From Acidaminococcus hominis (GTDB lineage: Bacteria; Bacillota; Negativicutes; Acidaminococcales; Acidaminococcaceae): DNA of 64,000 nt. Each line of letters opens with the position of its first letter. Position 1 is the first letter of the stretch. The position numbers were made by a program, and so were the translations under genes. Shown here in pieces: positions 43,821-52,599 of this stretch. Location of the stretch: positions 867,134 through 931,133 of the forward strand of contig NZ_OLMM01000005.1 in assembly GCF_900291475.1 (NCBI RefSeq), written 5' to 3'. The notes under the pieces were generated by a model. That model was not told the origin of the DNA. It saw only the letters and a program-made list of their open reading frames with translations, and did no database searches.

Positions 43821-43968
43821 GTCGCTAAGAGATATAGCGAAGCATATTCGAAAATAAGCGTACATTAATTAAACGAAATCCATAGCCTACTGGGGTGACT
43901 GAATCCAAGGCTTACGGGGAGAAGCCTCCAGGGGATCCATGGACTCAGATTGAGGGAGGAATGATTTT
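43821..43968 (+). promoter_or_regulatory. Long structured 5' leader of the aldehyde dehydrogenase gene
   Basis: About 148 non-coding bases with several pairings: a CGCTA / TAGCG stem near 43826-43842; AGGCTT with AAGCCT around an ACGGGGAG loop (near 43910-43929); and CTGAATCC with GGACTCAG enclosing that hairpin (near 43899-43950, seven of eight pairs). I could not match it to a known riboswitch class. It may be a cis-regulatory RNA. Confidence 0.4.
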
Positions 43969-45456
43969 ATGACAAAAGCAGATATCCAAGAAACCTACGG
44001 TTTGTTTATTAACGGCGAATTTGTTCCTGCGTCCGACGGCGCTACTTTTGATGCCCATAACCCGGCCAACGGGGAGCATTTGGCTTACTTTGCCGAAGCT
44101 ACCAAAGAAGACGTGGACAAGGCCGTCAAGGCTGCCAGAGCTGCCCTGCCTGCCTGGGGCAGAACTTCCCCCATTGAACGGCAGAACGTGCTGATGAAGA
44201 TTGCTGATATTATCGATGCCAACCTGGACCATCTGGCCCTGGTAGAAACCCTGGATAACGGCAAACCCATTCGGGAAACCAAGGCTGCCGATATTCCTCT
44301 GGGCTCCGACCACTTCCGGTATTTCGCCGGCTGCCTGAGAGCCTGGGAAGGTTCCGCCAATATGCTGGATGACAACACCATGTCCCTGATTCTCCACGAA
44401 CCGGTAGGCGTGGTAGGCCAGGTCATTCCCTGGAACTTCCCGTTCACCATGGCCTGCTGGAAATTGGCTCCTGCCCTGGCCGCTGGTGACACGGTGGTCA
44501 TCAAACCGTCCTCCCATACCTCTCTATCCCTGATGGAACTGGTACGGCTGATCAAGGACGTAGTACCCAAAGGCGTTATCAACGTTATCACCGGCAAGGG
44601 TTCCAAATCCGGCCAATGGATTCTGGACCACCCGGATCTGGACAAACTGGCCTTCACCGGTTCTACCGAAGTGGGCCGGGGCGTATACCAGGCTGCCTGC
44701 GACAAATTGATTCCGGCTACCCTGGAATTGGGCGGCAAATCCGCCAACATCGTCTTTGATGATGCGGATATGACCCAAGCCATTGACGGCGCCTGCAAGG
44801 GCATTCTGTTCAACCAAGGCCAGGTTTGCTGCGCTGGTTCCCGGCTGTTTGTACAGGAAGGCATTTTCGATGAATTCCTGAAACATTTGAAAGCCACCTT
44901 CGAAGCGGTGAAGATTGGCGATCCTACGGATCCTACCACCCAATTGGGTGCCCAAATCTATAAAGCCCAGCAGGATAAGGTCCTGAACTACGTGAAATTG
45001 GGCGTAGAAGAAGGCTGCCAGCTGATTACCGGCGGTGAAAAATACACCGAAAACGGCTGCGATAAGGGCTTCTTCATGAAACCCACCATCCTGGTGGCCA
45101 ACTCCAACGCTGACCGGGTATGCCAGGAAGAAATCTTTGGACCTGTGGTTGTGGTACAAAAATTCAAGACCGTGGACGAAGTTATCAAACTGGCCAACGA
45201 CAGCGATTATGGCCTGGGCGGCGCCGTATTCAGCAGCAACATCAATACGGCTTTGAAAGTAGCCCGCAGCGTACGCACCGGCCGTATGTGGGTCAACACC
45301 TACAATGACCTGCCTGCCGGCGCTCCCTTCGGCGGCTACAAACTGTCCGGTATCGGCAGAGAAACCCATAAGGTGATTTTGAACCACTACAGCCAGATCA
45401 AGAACATCCTGATCAACCTGCGGCCTGGCCCCAGCGGGATGTATGATGTGAAATAA
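43969..45456 (+). CDS. NAD(P)-dependent aldehyde dehydrogenase
   Basis: Oxidises an aldehyde to its acid in the cytosol. The 495 residues contain GVVGQVIPWNFPF (cofactor pocket), the Rossmann signature FTGSTEVGRGVYQ, LELGGKSANIVF with the general-base Glu, and the catalytic Cys in FNQGQVCCAGSRL. It resembles the class that includes bacterial acetaldehyde dehydrogenases AldA/ExaC; the substrate is not certain. It stands alone, between a structured leader and its own terminator, after a GAGGGAGG site. Confidence 0.92.
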   Translation: MTKADIQETYGLFINGEFVPASDGATFDAHNPANGEHLAYFAEATKEDVDKAVKAARAALPAWGRTSPIERQNVLMKIADIIDANLDHLALVETLDNGKPIRETKAADIPLGSDHFRYFAGCLRAWEGSANMLDDNTMSLILHEPVGVVGQVIPWNFPFTMACWKLAPALAAGDTVVIKPSSHTSLSLMELVRLIKDVVPKGVINVITGKGSKSGQWILDHPDLDKLAFTGSTEVGRGVYQAACDKLIPATLELGGKSANIVFDDADMTQAIDGACKGILFNQGQVCCAGSRLFVQEGIFDEFLKHLKATFEAVKIGDPTDPTTQLGAQIYKAQQDKVLNYVKLGVEEGCQLITGGEKYTENGCDKGFFMKPTILVANSNADRVCQEEIFGPVVVVQKFKTVDEVIKLANDSDYGLGGAVFSSNINTALKVARSVRTGRMWVNTYNDLPAGAPFGGYKLSGIGRETHKVILNHYSQIKNILINLRPGPSGMYDVK

Positions 45457-45491
45457 AAGCCTTTAACAAACTGGTAAAGAACCCCATAAGA

Positions 45492-45529
45492 GCAGCACAG
45501 CCGTCCTTGGTTGTGCTGCCCCTTTTGTT
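45492..45529 (+). terminator. Terminator after the aldehyde dehydrogenase gene
   Basis: GCAGCACA (45492-45499) pairs with TGTGCTGC (45512-45519), followed by CCCCTTTTGTTTT. Confidence 0.8.
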
Positions 45530-45560
45530 TTGGGACAGGAACTGCTTCTCCGCCTTTAGA

Positions 45561-45589
45561 TTGACACTGGCCTGTGGAAAGTTTATAAT
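45561..45589 (+). promoter_or_regulatory. Consensus sigma-A promoter of the AICAR formyltransferase gene
   Basis: TTGACA (45561-45566) and TATAAT (45584-45589), 17 bases apart: both boxes perfect. Transcription should start just before the ZTP riboswitch. Confidence 0.9.
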
Positions 45590-45596
45590 TTTTGTA

Positions 45597-45667
45597 GCAG
45601 GTCATGTAACTGACGGAAGTGGGTAAACCACAGGGAGCATGGCCCAAGACCGCCGACCGTCTGGGCA
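45597..45667 (+). promoter_or_regulatory. ZTP (pfl) riboswitch
   Basis: The stretch matches the ZTP/pfl motif: GGTCATGTAACTGACGG, then GTGGG-TAA-ACCACAGGGAGC, a paired ATGGCC, and the conserved distal CCGCC...CCGTCTGGGC that forms the pseudoknot side. ZTP and ZMP signal folate shortage, and the next gene uses 10-formyl-THF to process ZMP (AICAR), so the pairing of sensor and target is coherent. CCGACC at 45653-45658 is also complementary to the terminator arm GGTCGG. Confidence 0.92.
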
Positions 45668-45673
45668 GAAAAG

Positions 45674-45698
45674 CTGACCCGGGATAGGTCGGTTTTTT
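45674..45698 (+). terminator. ZTP riboswitch expression-platform terminator
   Basis: CTGACC (45674-45679) pairs with GGTCGG (45687-45692), followed by six Ts. It lies 24 bases before the gene and would stop transcription when the aptamer is empty. Confidence 0.82.
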
Positions 45699-45722
45699 CG
45701 TAAAAAAGGAGGAAAAGCATCT

Positions 45723-46898
45723 ATGAAAGAATTGAAATTAAAGTACGGCTGCAACCCCAATCAGATTCCTGCCAGAATCTATATGGCTGGCGGTGAAGAT
45801 CTGCCGATTACGGTGTTAAACGGCAACCCTGGCTATATCAACTTCCTGGATGCCTTCAACAGCTGGCAGCTGGTGCGGGAACTGAAAAAGGCCACGGGCC
45901 TGCCTTCTGCCGCTTCCTTTAAGCATGTGAGCCCGGCCGGTGCGGCTGTGGCCAGCCCGCTGAACGCAACCATGGAAAAGGTGTATGGGGTGGAGGGTTT
46001 GGAGCTGTCGCCTTTGGCTTCGGCCTATGTGCGGGCCAGAGGTGCTGACCGCATGTCCTCCTTTGGGGATTTTGTGGCGCTGTCCGACGTGTGCGACGTG
46101 GCTACGGCACGGGTGCTGAAGCACGAAGTGTCCGACGGGGTCATTGCCCCGGGCTACGAACCGGAAGCCCTGGAAATCCTGAAAAGCAAGAAAAAGGGCC
46201 GCTACAATGTAATTGAAATCGACCCGGATTATGAACCGGAAGAACTGGAAACCAAGCAGGTGTTTGGTATTACCTTTGAACAAAAACGCAACAATGACCA
46301 GATTACGGAAGCGCTGCTGCAAAACCGGCCGACCAAGAACAAGGAACTGCCGGAGGAAGCGGTCCGGGATCTGCTGATTGCCATGATTGCCCTGAAATAC
46401 ACCCAGTCCAACTCTGTGTGCTACGTCAAAGACGGCCAGACCATCGGCGTAGGCGCCGGCCAGCAGTCCCGGGTACACTGCACCCGGCTGGCAGGGGACA
46501 AGGCCGACAAATGGTGGCTGCGCCAAAGCCCCAAGGTCCTGGCGCTGCCCTTCAAACCGGGCCTCAGCCGTCCGGAAACGGACAACACCATTGACGTCTA
46601 CACCTCTGACGAAGCGGAAGACGTGCTGGCCGACGGCAAGTGGCAACAATACTTTACGGAAAAACCGGAACCTATGACCCGGGAAGAACGGGCTGCCTGG
46701 ATTGCCCAAAATACCGGGGTGTCCCTGGGTTCTGATGCCTTCTTCCCCTTCGGCGACAACATCGAACGGGCCTATAAGAGCGGCGTGGCCTATATTGCCC
46801 AAACTGGCGGCTCCATCCGGGACGACCTGGTGATTGCAGCCTGCGATGCCCACAACATCACCATGTGCATGACCGGCGTCCGTCTGTTCCATCATTAA
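45723..46898 (+). CDS. Phosphoribosylaminoimidazolecarboxamide (AICAR) formyltransferase, stand-alone
   Basis: Transfers a formyl group from 10-formyl-THF to AICAR (ZMP) in purine synthesis. It corresponds to the formyltransferase half of PurH, without the IMP cyclohydrolase domain: 391 residues starting LKYGCNPNQIPARIY, with SFKHVSPAGAAVASPL carrying the catalytic Lys and His, and KYTQSNSVCYVKDGQTIGVGAGQQSRVHCTR split across the substrate loops. A ZTP riboswitch controls it. The cyclohydrolase must be encoded elsewhere. Confidence 0.92.
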   Translation: MKELKLKYGCNPNQIPARIYMAGGEDLPITVLNGNPGYINFLDAFNSWQLVRELKKATGLPSAASFKHVSPAGAAVASPLNATMEKVYGVEGLELSPLASAYVRARGADRMSSFGDFVALSDVCDVATARVLKHEVSDGVIAPGYEPEALEILKSKKKGRYNVIEIDPDYEPEELETKQVFGITFEQKRNNDQITEALLQNRPTKNKELPEEAVRDLLIAMIALKYTQSNSVCYVKDGQTIGVGAGQQSRVHCTRLAGDKADKWWLRQSPKVLALPFKPGLSRPETDNTIDVYTSDEAEDVLADGKWQQYFTEKPEPMTREERAAWIAQNTGVSLGSDAFFPFGDNIERAYKSGVAYIAQTGGSIRDDLVIAACDAHNITMCMTGVRLFHH

Positions 46899-46936
46899 CA
46901 CTTTTCGCCCGGCGTGGAGGTTTTTTAGGGAATTTG

Positions 46937-46965
46937 TTGACATCTGTTACTAAAAACCGTATAAT
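46937..46965 (+). promoter_or_regulatory. Consensus sigma-A promoter of the leuA leader
   Basis: TTGACA (46937-46942) and TATAAT (46960-46965), 17 bases apart, both perfect. It precedes the T-box leader. Confidence 0.9.
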
Positions 46966-46971
46966 TACCAC

Positions 46972-47249
46972 CATAAACTATAAAGCTTGTAAACAATGAC
47001 TATGACGGAAGAAAAGATGCGCAGTGAGATTTTCAGAGAGTCGGCGGCTGCTGTGAGCCGATAATCTGCTGGGCATGGATAACTGGTTCCTGAGTCGTCC
47101 GGGTGATACGTAGTCCGGAACGGGAGGTCCCGTTACAGACCTTAGCCTTAGCAGAGGTGAAAGGGTCAGCAGCGCTGACTGAAACAAGGGTGGTACCGCG
47201 TGGAAATTTTTCCCCGCCCCTAGACAATACCTGGGGGGCGGGGATTTTT
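46972..47249 (+). promoter_or_regulatory. T-box leader (leucine) with terminator
   Basis: AGGGTGGTACCGCG at 47187-47200 is the T-box sequence that pairs with the tRNA acceptor end. Upstream stem I features include AGAGAG near 47034 and GCTGTGAGCC near 47049. The probable specifier is CTG at 47083-47085, a leucine codon, in the loop ATAACTGGTT. The terminator pairs CCCCGCCCC (47212-47220) with GGGGCGGGG (47235-47243) and ends in Ts. Uncharged tRNA-Leu should allow leuA transcription. Confidence 0.92.
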
Positions 47250-47280
47250 GTTGCCCCCGGAAAACAAGGAGGAAACAAAA

Positions 47281-48975
47281 ATGCAAAAACCCATTAAAAA
47301 ATACATTCCTTTTCAGGGGGTATCCCTGCCGGACCGGACCTGGCCGGACAAAACCATTACCCAGCCGCCTATCTGGTGCAGCGTGGATCTGCGGGACGGG
47401 AACCAGGCCCTGGTAACCCCCATGCAGCTGGAAGAAAAGCTGCTGCTGTTTACCACCCTGGTGAAAATCGGCTTTAAGGAAATCGAGGTGGGATTTCCCT
47501 CAGCCTCCGAAACGGAATACGAAATCCTGCGCACCCTGATCGAGGACCACTATATCCCTGACGATGTAACCATCCAGGTGCTGGTCCAGGCCCGGCCGGA
47601 GCTGATTGAAAAGACCTTTGAGGCCGTAAGGGGCGCCAAGAACGTGATTATCCACTTCTACAATTCCACCTCCACCCTCCAGCGGAAAGTGGTGTTTGAC
47701 AAGGAAATGGACGGCATCACCAAGATTGCCGTGGACGGGGCCAAGTTGATCCGGGAGCTGACGGAGAAGGAAGTGGCCAAAAGCGGCATGAACATCCGCT
47801 ACGAGTACTCCCCGGAAAGCTTTACCGGCACGGAAACGGACTACGCTGTGGAAATCTGCGAAGCGGTGCTGGATACCCTGGGGGCCACGGCGGAAAAGCC
47901 GGTCATCATCAACCTGCCCTCCACGGTGGAAATGTCCACCCCCAATACGTATGCGGACCAGATTGAGTACTTCTGCCGGAAGCTGAAGGACCGCAGCCGG
48001 GCCATTATCAGTCTCCACCCCCACAACGACCGGGGCGAAGGGGTAGCCGCGGCAGAGCTGGCCCTGATGGCCGGCGGGGAACGGGTAGAGGGGACCCTGT
48101 TTGGCAACGGGGAACGGACCGGGAACGTGGATATTGTCACCCTGGCCCTGAATATGTACACCCACAATGTGGACCCCAAGCTGGACTTCTCCCATATCAA
48201 CCGGATCAAGCGCATCTGCGAAAGTGTCACCAAAATGAAGGTCCACGAAAGACATCCCTACGCCGGGGAGCTGGTGTTCACCGCTTTCTCCGGGTCCCAC
48301 CAGGACGCCATCCGCAAGGGCTTCAAGTACATGGCGGACACCAACAGCCGGTATTGGGAAGTGCCGTACCTGCCCATCAACCCGGCGGATATCCACCGGG
48401 AGTACGAACCGGTGATCCGCATCAACAGCCAGTCCGGCAAGGGGGGTGCCGCCTTTGTGATGCAGCAGGCGGTGGGCTACTACCTGCCCAAGGAAATGCA
48501 CCCGGAATTTGGCCATATTGTTAAGGAAGCCGCCGACCAGTACGGGGACGAGCTGTCCGCCAGCCAGATTGTGGAGCTGTTCAACAAGGAATACGTGGAT
48601 TTCCAGGGCAATTATCAGCTGGGCAAGCATCGGGTCTACGACAACCAGGAAGCCGCTGAGGACTCCAATACGGTGTTTGAGGGAGATGTGAAGGCCGGGG
48701 GCACCGACGTGCATATTATCGGCTCCGGCAACGGCCCCATCGATGCCTTCTTCAGCGCCCTCCACAAGATTGGGGTGGACGGCTACAGCTTCATCAACTA
48801 CCACGAACACGCCATTTCCCAGGGCTCCAATTCCAAGGCCATTTCCTATATTGAGCTGGCCAAACCGGACGGCAAGCACATTTTTGGGGTAGGCATTCAC
48901 CCCAATATCAACACCGCTTCCCTGTTAGGAATCATCAATGCCATCAACCGTTCAGAAAAATCTCTTGAGAAATGA
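47281..48975 (+). CDS. leuA: 2-isopropylmalate synthase
   Basis: Condenses acetyl-CoA with 2-oxoisovalerate, the first step of leucine synthesis. The 564 residues begin with IKKYIPFQGVSLPDRTWPDK, the long form of the enzyme. The catalytic barrel shows CSVDLRDGNQALVTPM and metal ligands in ISLHPHNDRGEG. The C-terminal domain (after about 430) is the LeuA allosteric domain, which gives leucine feedback inhibition in the family. The ATG at 47281 follows AAGGAGG; leuB, leuC and leuD are not in this window. Confidence 0.95.
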   Translation: MQKPIKKYIPFQGVSLPDRTWPDKTITQPPIWCSVDLRDGNQALVTPMQLEEKLLLFTTLVKIGFKEIEVGFPSASETEYEILRTLIEDHYIPDDVTIQVLVQARPELIEKTFEAVRGAKNVIIHFYNSTSTLQRKVVFDKEMDGITKIAVDGAKLIRELTEKEVAKSGMNIRYEYSPESFTGTETDYAVEICEAVLDTLGATAEKPVIINLPSTVEMSTPNTYADQIEYFCRKLKDRSRAIISLHPHNDRGEGVAAAELALMAGGERVEGTLFGNGERTGNVDIVTLALNMYTHNVDPKLDFSHINRIKRICESVTKMKVHERHPYAGELVFTAFSGSHQDAIRKGFKYMADTNSRYWEVPYLPINPADIHREYEPVIRINSQSGKGGAAFVMQQAVGYYLPKEMHPEFGHIVKEAADQYGDELSASQIVELFNKEYVDFQGNYQLGKHRVYDNQEAAEDSNTVFEGDVKAGGTDVHIIGSGNGPIDAFFSALHKIGVDGYSFINYHEHAISQGSNSKAISYIELAKPDGKHIFGVGIHPNINTASLLGIINAINRSEKSLEK

Positions 48976-48976
48976 C

Positions 48977-49005
48977 TTGCACATTATGCCCAACCATGGT
49001 AGAAT
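48977..49005 (+). promoter_or_regulatory. rpsT promoter
   Basis: TTGCAC (48977-48982) and TAGAAT (49000-49005), 17 bases apart, starting at the end of leuA. Confidence 0.75.
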
Positions 49006-49038
49006 ACTTTGGTAAAGCTTATTGGTGGAGGTGAAAAC

Positions 49039-49302
49039 ATGCCGAATATTAAGTCTTCCATTCGTAGTGTCAAGACTGATGCCGAACGACGCGCTGCCAA
49101 TGGCCCGGTTAAAGCTGAAATCCGCAGCACCGCACGCAAGGTTGAAGCTTTTGCTGCTGCAGGATCCAAAGATGAGGCCCAGGCCACTTTGAAGGTAGCA
49201 ACGAGCTTATTAGATAAAGCTGCTCGCAGAGGTACGGTGAATAAAAAAGCCGCAGCTCGCAAAAAGTCTCGTTTAGCAAAGAAAGTAAATGCAGTAAAAT
49301 AA
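49039..49302 (+). CDS. rpsT: 30S ribosomal protein S20
   Basis: Binds 16S rRNA early in small-subunit assembly. The 87 residues are strongly basic and helical: MPNIKSSIRSVKTDAERRAANG at the N terminus and GTVNKKAAARKKSRLAKKVN at the C terminus are the family blocks. The start is the ATG at 49039 with TGGAGGTG upstream. It lies directly before lepA, a common gene order in Firmicutes, but is separated from it by a terminator. Confidence 0.97.
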   Translation: MPNIKSSIRSVKTDAERRAANGPVKAEIRSTARKVEAFAAAGSKDEAQATLKVATSLLDKAARRGTVNKKAAARKKSRLAKKVNAVK

Positions 49303-49313
49303 GATTGGCCAGG

Positions 49314-49349
49314 AAGGCTGACAACTCTTTACAGTTGCCGGCCTTTTTT
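49314..49349 (+). terminator. rpsT terminator
   Basis: AAGGC...CAACT (49314-49326) pairs with AGTTG...GCCTT (49333-49345), followed by Ts. Confidence 0.82.
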
Positions 49350-49400
49350 GTCGTATAAAACAGGCAAAAGGCGCAGCCTTAGACAAGATGCGGCTTTTCA

Positions 49401-49409
49401 TGATATAAT
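49401..49409 (+). promoter_or_regulatory. lepA extended -10 promoter
   Basis: TGATATAAT, an extended -10 with perfect TATAAT, 57 bases before the gene. Confidence 0.55.
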
Positions 49410-49466
49410 AAACTATTCGATTGTAAATTCCAAAGCTTGAATTACCTTTTAGGGAGAGAAATAAGA

Positions 49467-51269
49467 ATGGCCAAAAGCGATCATATCAGAAATTTTTCCA
49501 TTATTGCCCATATTGACCATGGCAAGTCAACCTTGGCAGACCGGCTGATCGAGAAAACCGGAACCCTTTCCAAACGGGAAATGGAAGACCAGGTACTGGA
49601 CTCCATGTCACTGGAAAGAGAACGGGGCATCACCATCAAGGATCAGGCTGTTCAGCTGCATTACCAGGCCAAAGACGGACAGGAGTATATGCTGAACTTG
49701 ATCGACACCCCGGGGCATGTGGACTTTACCTACGAAGTATCCCGGGCCCTGGCTGCCTGCGAAGGGGCGCTGCTGGTGATTGACGCCACCCAGGGCATCG
49801 AAGCCCAAACCCTGGCCAATGTGTACCTGGCCATGGAGCACGACCTGGAAATCATTCCCGTCATCAACAAGGTGGACCTGCCCAGCGCAGATCCCCAGCG
49901 GGTGGAAAAGGAAGTAGAAGACGTGTTGGGTATTGACGCCAGCGACGCCGTCCTGTGCAGTGCCAAAACCGGCCTGGGCGTGGACGAAGTACTGGAAGCT
50001 GTGGTAAAGCGGGTACCGCCTCCCAAGGGCGACCCGGAAGCCCCTCTCCAGGCCCTGATTTTCGACTCCAAGTTTGATGCCTACAAGGGCGTTATCCTCT
50101 ACGTCCGGGTAATGAACGGGGTCCTGAAAACCGGTATGTCCATCCGGCTTATGGCTACCGGCAAGGTGTACGAGGTCACCGAGGTGGGCGTCTTCCGGCC
50201 GGCCATGGTGAACGTGGACCAGCTGGGCGAAGGCCAGGTAGGGTACCTGGCAGCCGCCATCAAGACCGTCAAGGACGCCCGGGTGGGCGACACGGTAACG
50301 GACAACAAACGGCCCGCCAAGGAGCCCCTGCCCGGCTACCGGAAAGCTACCCCCATGGTGTACTGCGGCCTGTACCCGGTGGACAACTCCGACTACGATA
50401 ACCTGCGGGATGCCCTGGAAAAACTCCAGCTCAACGATGCGTCCCTGCTGTTTGAACCGGAAACCTCCTCGGCCCTGGGCTTTGGCTTCCGCTGCGGCTT
50501 TTTGGGCCTGCTGCACATGGACGTTATCAAGGAACGGCTGGAACGGGAGTACAATCTGACCCTCATTACCACCGCCCCCAACGTAATCTACGAAGTGGTG
50601 AAGACCAACGGGGACGTGGAAATGGTGGACAATCCGTCCCAGTTCCCCAATCCTACGGTGATTGAACACGTGGAAGAACCCTTTGTGAACGCCACCATCA
50701 TTGTGCCCAAGGACTATGTGGGCGCAGTCATGGAACTGTCCCAGGAAAAACGGGGCGAATACGAGAATATGACCTACCTGGACGAAAACCGGGTGATGAT
50801 CCATTACGCCCTGCCGCTTAGTGAAATCATTTTCGACTATTTTGACCGGCTGAAATCCGTATCCCGGGGCTACGCTTCCCTGGACTACGAACTCAGCGGC
50901 TACCGGCCTTCCGACATGGTGAAGGTGGATATTCTCCTGAACGGGGAAGGGGTGGACGCCCTGTCCGCCATTGTCCATCGGGACCGGGCCCAGGTCTGGG
51001 GCCGTGCCTTGGTAGAAAAGCTGCGGAAACTGATTCCCCGCCAGCTGTTTGAAATTCCCATCCAGGCAGCCATCGGCAGCAAGATTATCGCCCGGGAAAA
51101 CGTCAGCGCCATGCGTAAGGACGTATTGGCCAAGTGCTACGGCGGCGATATTACCCGGAAACGGAAACTGCTGGAAAAACAGAAGGCTGGTAAGAAACGC
51201 ATGAAGCAGGTGGGCTCTGTGGAACTGCCCCAGGAAGCCTTTATGGCCATCCTGAAGATGGATAAATAA
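49467..51269 (+). CDS. lepA: Elongation factor 4 (LepA)
   Basis: Translational GTPase that acts on the ribosome (back-translocation or assembly, depending on the study). The 600 residues show the GTPase motifs [31 protein letters not shown] and NKVDLPSA. The LepA-specific C-terminal domain has RARVWG-type sequence ([20 protein letters not shown]) and [21 protein letters not shown]. The ATG at 49467 follows AGGGAGAG; an in-frame start at 49437 is less likely. Confidence 0.97.
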   Translation: MAKSDHIRNFSIIAHIDHGKSTLADRLIEKTGTLSKREMEDQVLDSMSLERERGITIKDQAVQLHYQAKDGQEYMLNLIDTPGHVDFTYEVSRALAACEGALLVIDATQGIEAQTLANVYLAMEHDLEIIPVINKVDLPSADPQRVEKEVEDVLGIDASDAVLCSAKTGLGVDEVLEAVVKRVPPPKGDPEAPLQALIFDSKFDAYKGVILYVRVMNGVLKTGMSIRLMATGKVYEVTEVGVFRPAMVNVDQLGEGQVGYLAAAIKTVKDARVGDTVTDNKRPAKEPLPGYRKATPMVYCGLYPVDNSDYDNLRDALEKLQLNDASLLFEPETSSALGFGFRCGFLGLLHMDVIKERLEREYNLTLITTAPNVIYEVVKTNGDVEMVDNPSQFPNPTVIEHVEEPFVNATIIVPKDYVGAVMELSQEKRGEYENMTYLDENRVMIHYALPLSEIIFDYFDRLKSVSRGYASLDYELSGYRPSDMVKVDILLNGEGVDALSAIVHRDRAQVWGRALVEKLRKLIPRQLFEIPIQAAIGSKIIARENVSAMRKDVLAKCYGGDITRKRKLLEKQKAGKKRMKQVGSVELPQEAFMAILKMDK

Positions 51270-51366
51270 CCCAAAGCAGGAAAGCTCCTTGACCTGTGAA
51301 CTACACTAGGAAATGCACCAAGGAAGAAGCTGCGAGATTGATACAGGCCCAAGGGGGCCGCGGGAG

Positions 51367-52344
51367 ATGAGCAAACCAATGGAAATGTATAAACCCACCC
51401 AAGAGGTGATTTACGAATCCATCAGGAACCAGATTTGCAAGGGGGAGCTGCAGCCTGGTACGGAATTAAAACAAGTGGAATTGGCCCAGCAGTTTGGGGT
51501 ATCTAGAATGCCCATCCGGGAGGCGCTGCAGAACCTGCTGGCCTCCGGGCTGGCTACCCGGCTGCAAAACCGGCACGTGGTCATTGCGGACGATGCCCGC
51601 AAGCTGGCCCTGGAGGAGCAGGGCACGGAAACGGGGGAAGTGGACCGGCCCCGGGTGAAGGCGGAACAGACGGCGAAAACCCAGGTTCCCATGAACAAGA
51701 TTCATTTACTGCCTGCCCGGGAGCAGGTGGCTGCCTATTTGCGCAAAGCCATTCTGCGCCAGGAAATCCGGGAAGGCACCATCTTGAACCTGGCGGATAC
51801 GGCCAGACAGATGGGGGTGTCCGTGACCCCCGTGCGGGAAGCCTTGCAGCTGCTGGCGGCCCAGGGACTGGTCCGGCTGCGGCCCAATAAGGGCGCCGTG
51901 GTCATGGGCATCAACGAAAAGGCCATTCGGGATCATTTTGCCGTCCGTACCCTTTTGGAAGGGGAGGCGGCCGCCCTGGCGGCCCGGCCGGGCAGCGATA
52001 TTTCCGAGGTGGAGGAAGTGTACGCCGCCATGAAAAAGTGCATGGAAGAACAGCGCTACAGCGAGTACACCCACTACAACGAAAGCTTCCACATGGCCAT
52101 TTGGCAGGCCTCGGACAATCCCAAGCTGGCCCAGATTCTGGCCAGCCTGTGGAACGGGCTGTCCCTGGGCTTTTTGGTCAGCGAAAACGAATACTCCCAG
52201 ATTTCCTTTGCGGAGCATACCAAATTCATGGCTGCCCTTAGGGCCCACGATGCGGCAAAGGCTCGGAAGCTCATGCGGGCCCATATGGAACGGAGCATGG
52301 AAAACCTCCTGACCAACTACCGGAATACGGCTAATAAAGGATAA
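51367..52344 (+). CDS. GntR family regulator with two winged-helix domains and an FCD domain
   Basis: A 325-residue FadR-type regulator with an unusual layout. A first complete GntR winged helix covers about residues 9-73 (QEVIYESIRNQICKGELQPG, FGVSRMPIREALQNLLASGL). A charged linker follows, then a second winged helix at about 115-181 (REQVAAYLRKAILRQEIREG, MGVSVTPVREALQLLAAQGL). The FCD ligand domain (about 186-320) has the usual LLEGEAAALAA, NESFHMAIWQASDNPKL and EHTKF motifs. The start is uncertain: ATG 51367, 51379 or 51385. It lies upstream of the dicarboxylate transporter and hydro-lyase genes and probably controls them. Confidence 0.88.
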   Translation: MSKPMEMYKPTQEVIYESIRNQICKGELQPGTELKQVELAQQFGVSRMPIREALQNLLASGLATRLQNRHVVIADDARKLALEEQGTETGEVDRPRVKAEQTAKTQVPMNKIHLLPAREQVAAYLRKAILRQEIREGTILNLADTARQMGVSVTPVREALQLLAAQGLVRLRPNKGAVVMGINEKAIRDHFAVRTLLEGEAAALAARPGSDISEVEEVYAAMKKCMEEQRYSEYTHYNESFHMAIWQASDNPKLAQILASLWNGLSLGFLVSENEYSQISFAEHTKFMAALRAHDAAKARKLMRAHMERSMENLLTNYRNTANKG

Positions 52345-52408
52345 ATGGATTTTTTTGGCTGCACAGGAAATGGGGAATGTCCTTGTGCGGTAGAATAATA
52401 GGAATAAC

Positions 52409-52451
52409 AGGCACTGTTCTAGTTTGCAAGACTAGGGCGGTGCCTTTATTT
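52409..52451 (+). terminator. Terminator after the GntR gene
   Basis: AGGCAC...CTAGT (52409-52423) pairs with ACTAG...GTGCCT (52431-52445), followed by TTATTT. Confidence 0.75.
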
Positions 52452-52484
52452 GTACCCAATTATGAGAAAATTCAAATGTGCGTG

Positions 52485-52513
52485 TTGACAGGAGAAAAAA
52501 TTAGCTGTATATT
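52485..52513 (+). promoter_or_regulatory. Promoter of the transporter/hydro-lyase operon
   Basis: TTGACA (52485-52490) and TATATT (52508-52513), 17 bases apart, about 87 bases before the transporter gene. Confidence 0.8.
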
Positions 52514-52525
52514 ATGGCTACGAAA

Positions 52526-52558
52526 TGGATACATTATCACATATCACATATGTATCCA
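52526..52558. promoter_or_regulatory. Wide inverted repeat, candidate GntR operator
   Basis: TGGATACAT (52526-52534) and ATGTATCCA (52550-52558) are perfect inverted copies separated by 15 bases. They lie just downstream of the promoter, where bound protein would block elongation. Confidence 0.6.
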
Positions 52559-52599
52559 AAACAAACAACGGAAATCAACACCCTGAAGGAGGAATTGCC

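Noticed and set aside
43815..43856. A possible 13-codon leader peptide (MSSLRDIAKHIRK) before the aldehyde dehydrogenase gene
   Set aside because: Its ATG overlaps the edge of the -10 box and would lie upstream of the predicted transcript start; it has no ribosome site.
46899..46928. Terminator directly after the AICAR formyltransferase gene
   Set aside because: There is a T run (GGTTTTTTAGG), but the preceding CACTTTTCGCCCGGCGTG forms only a weak stem, so I did not call it.
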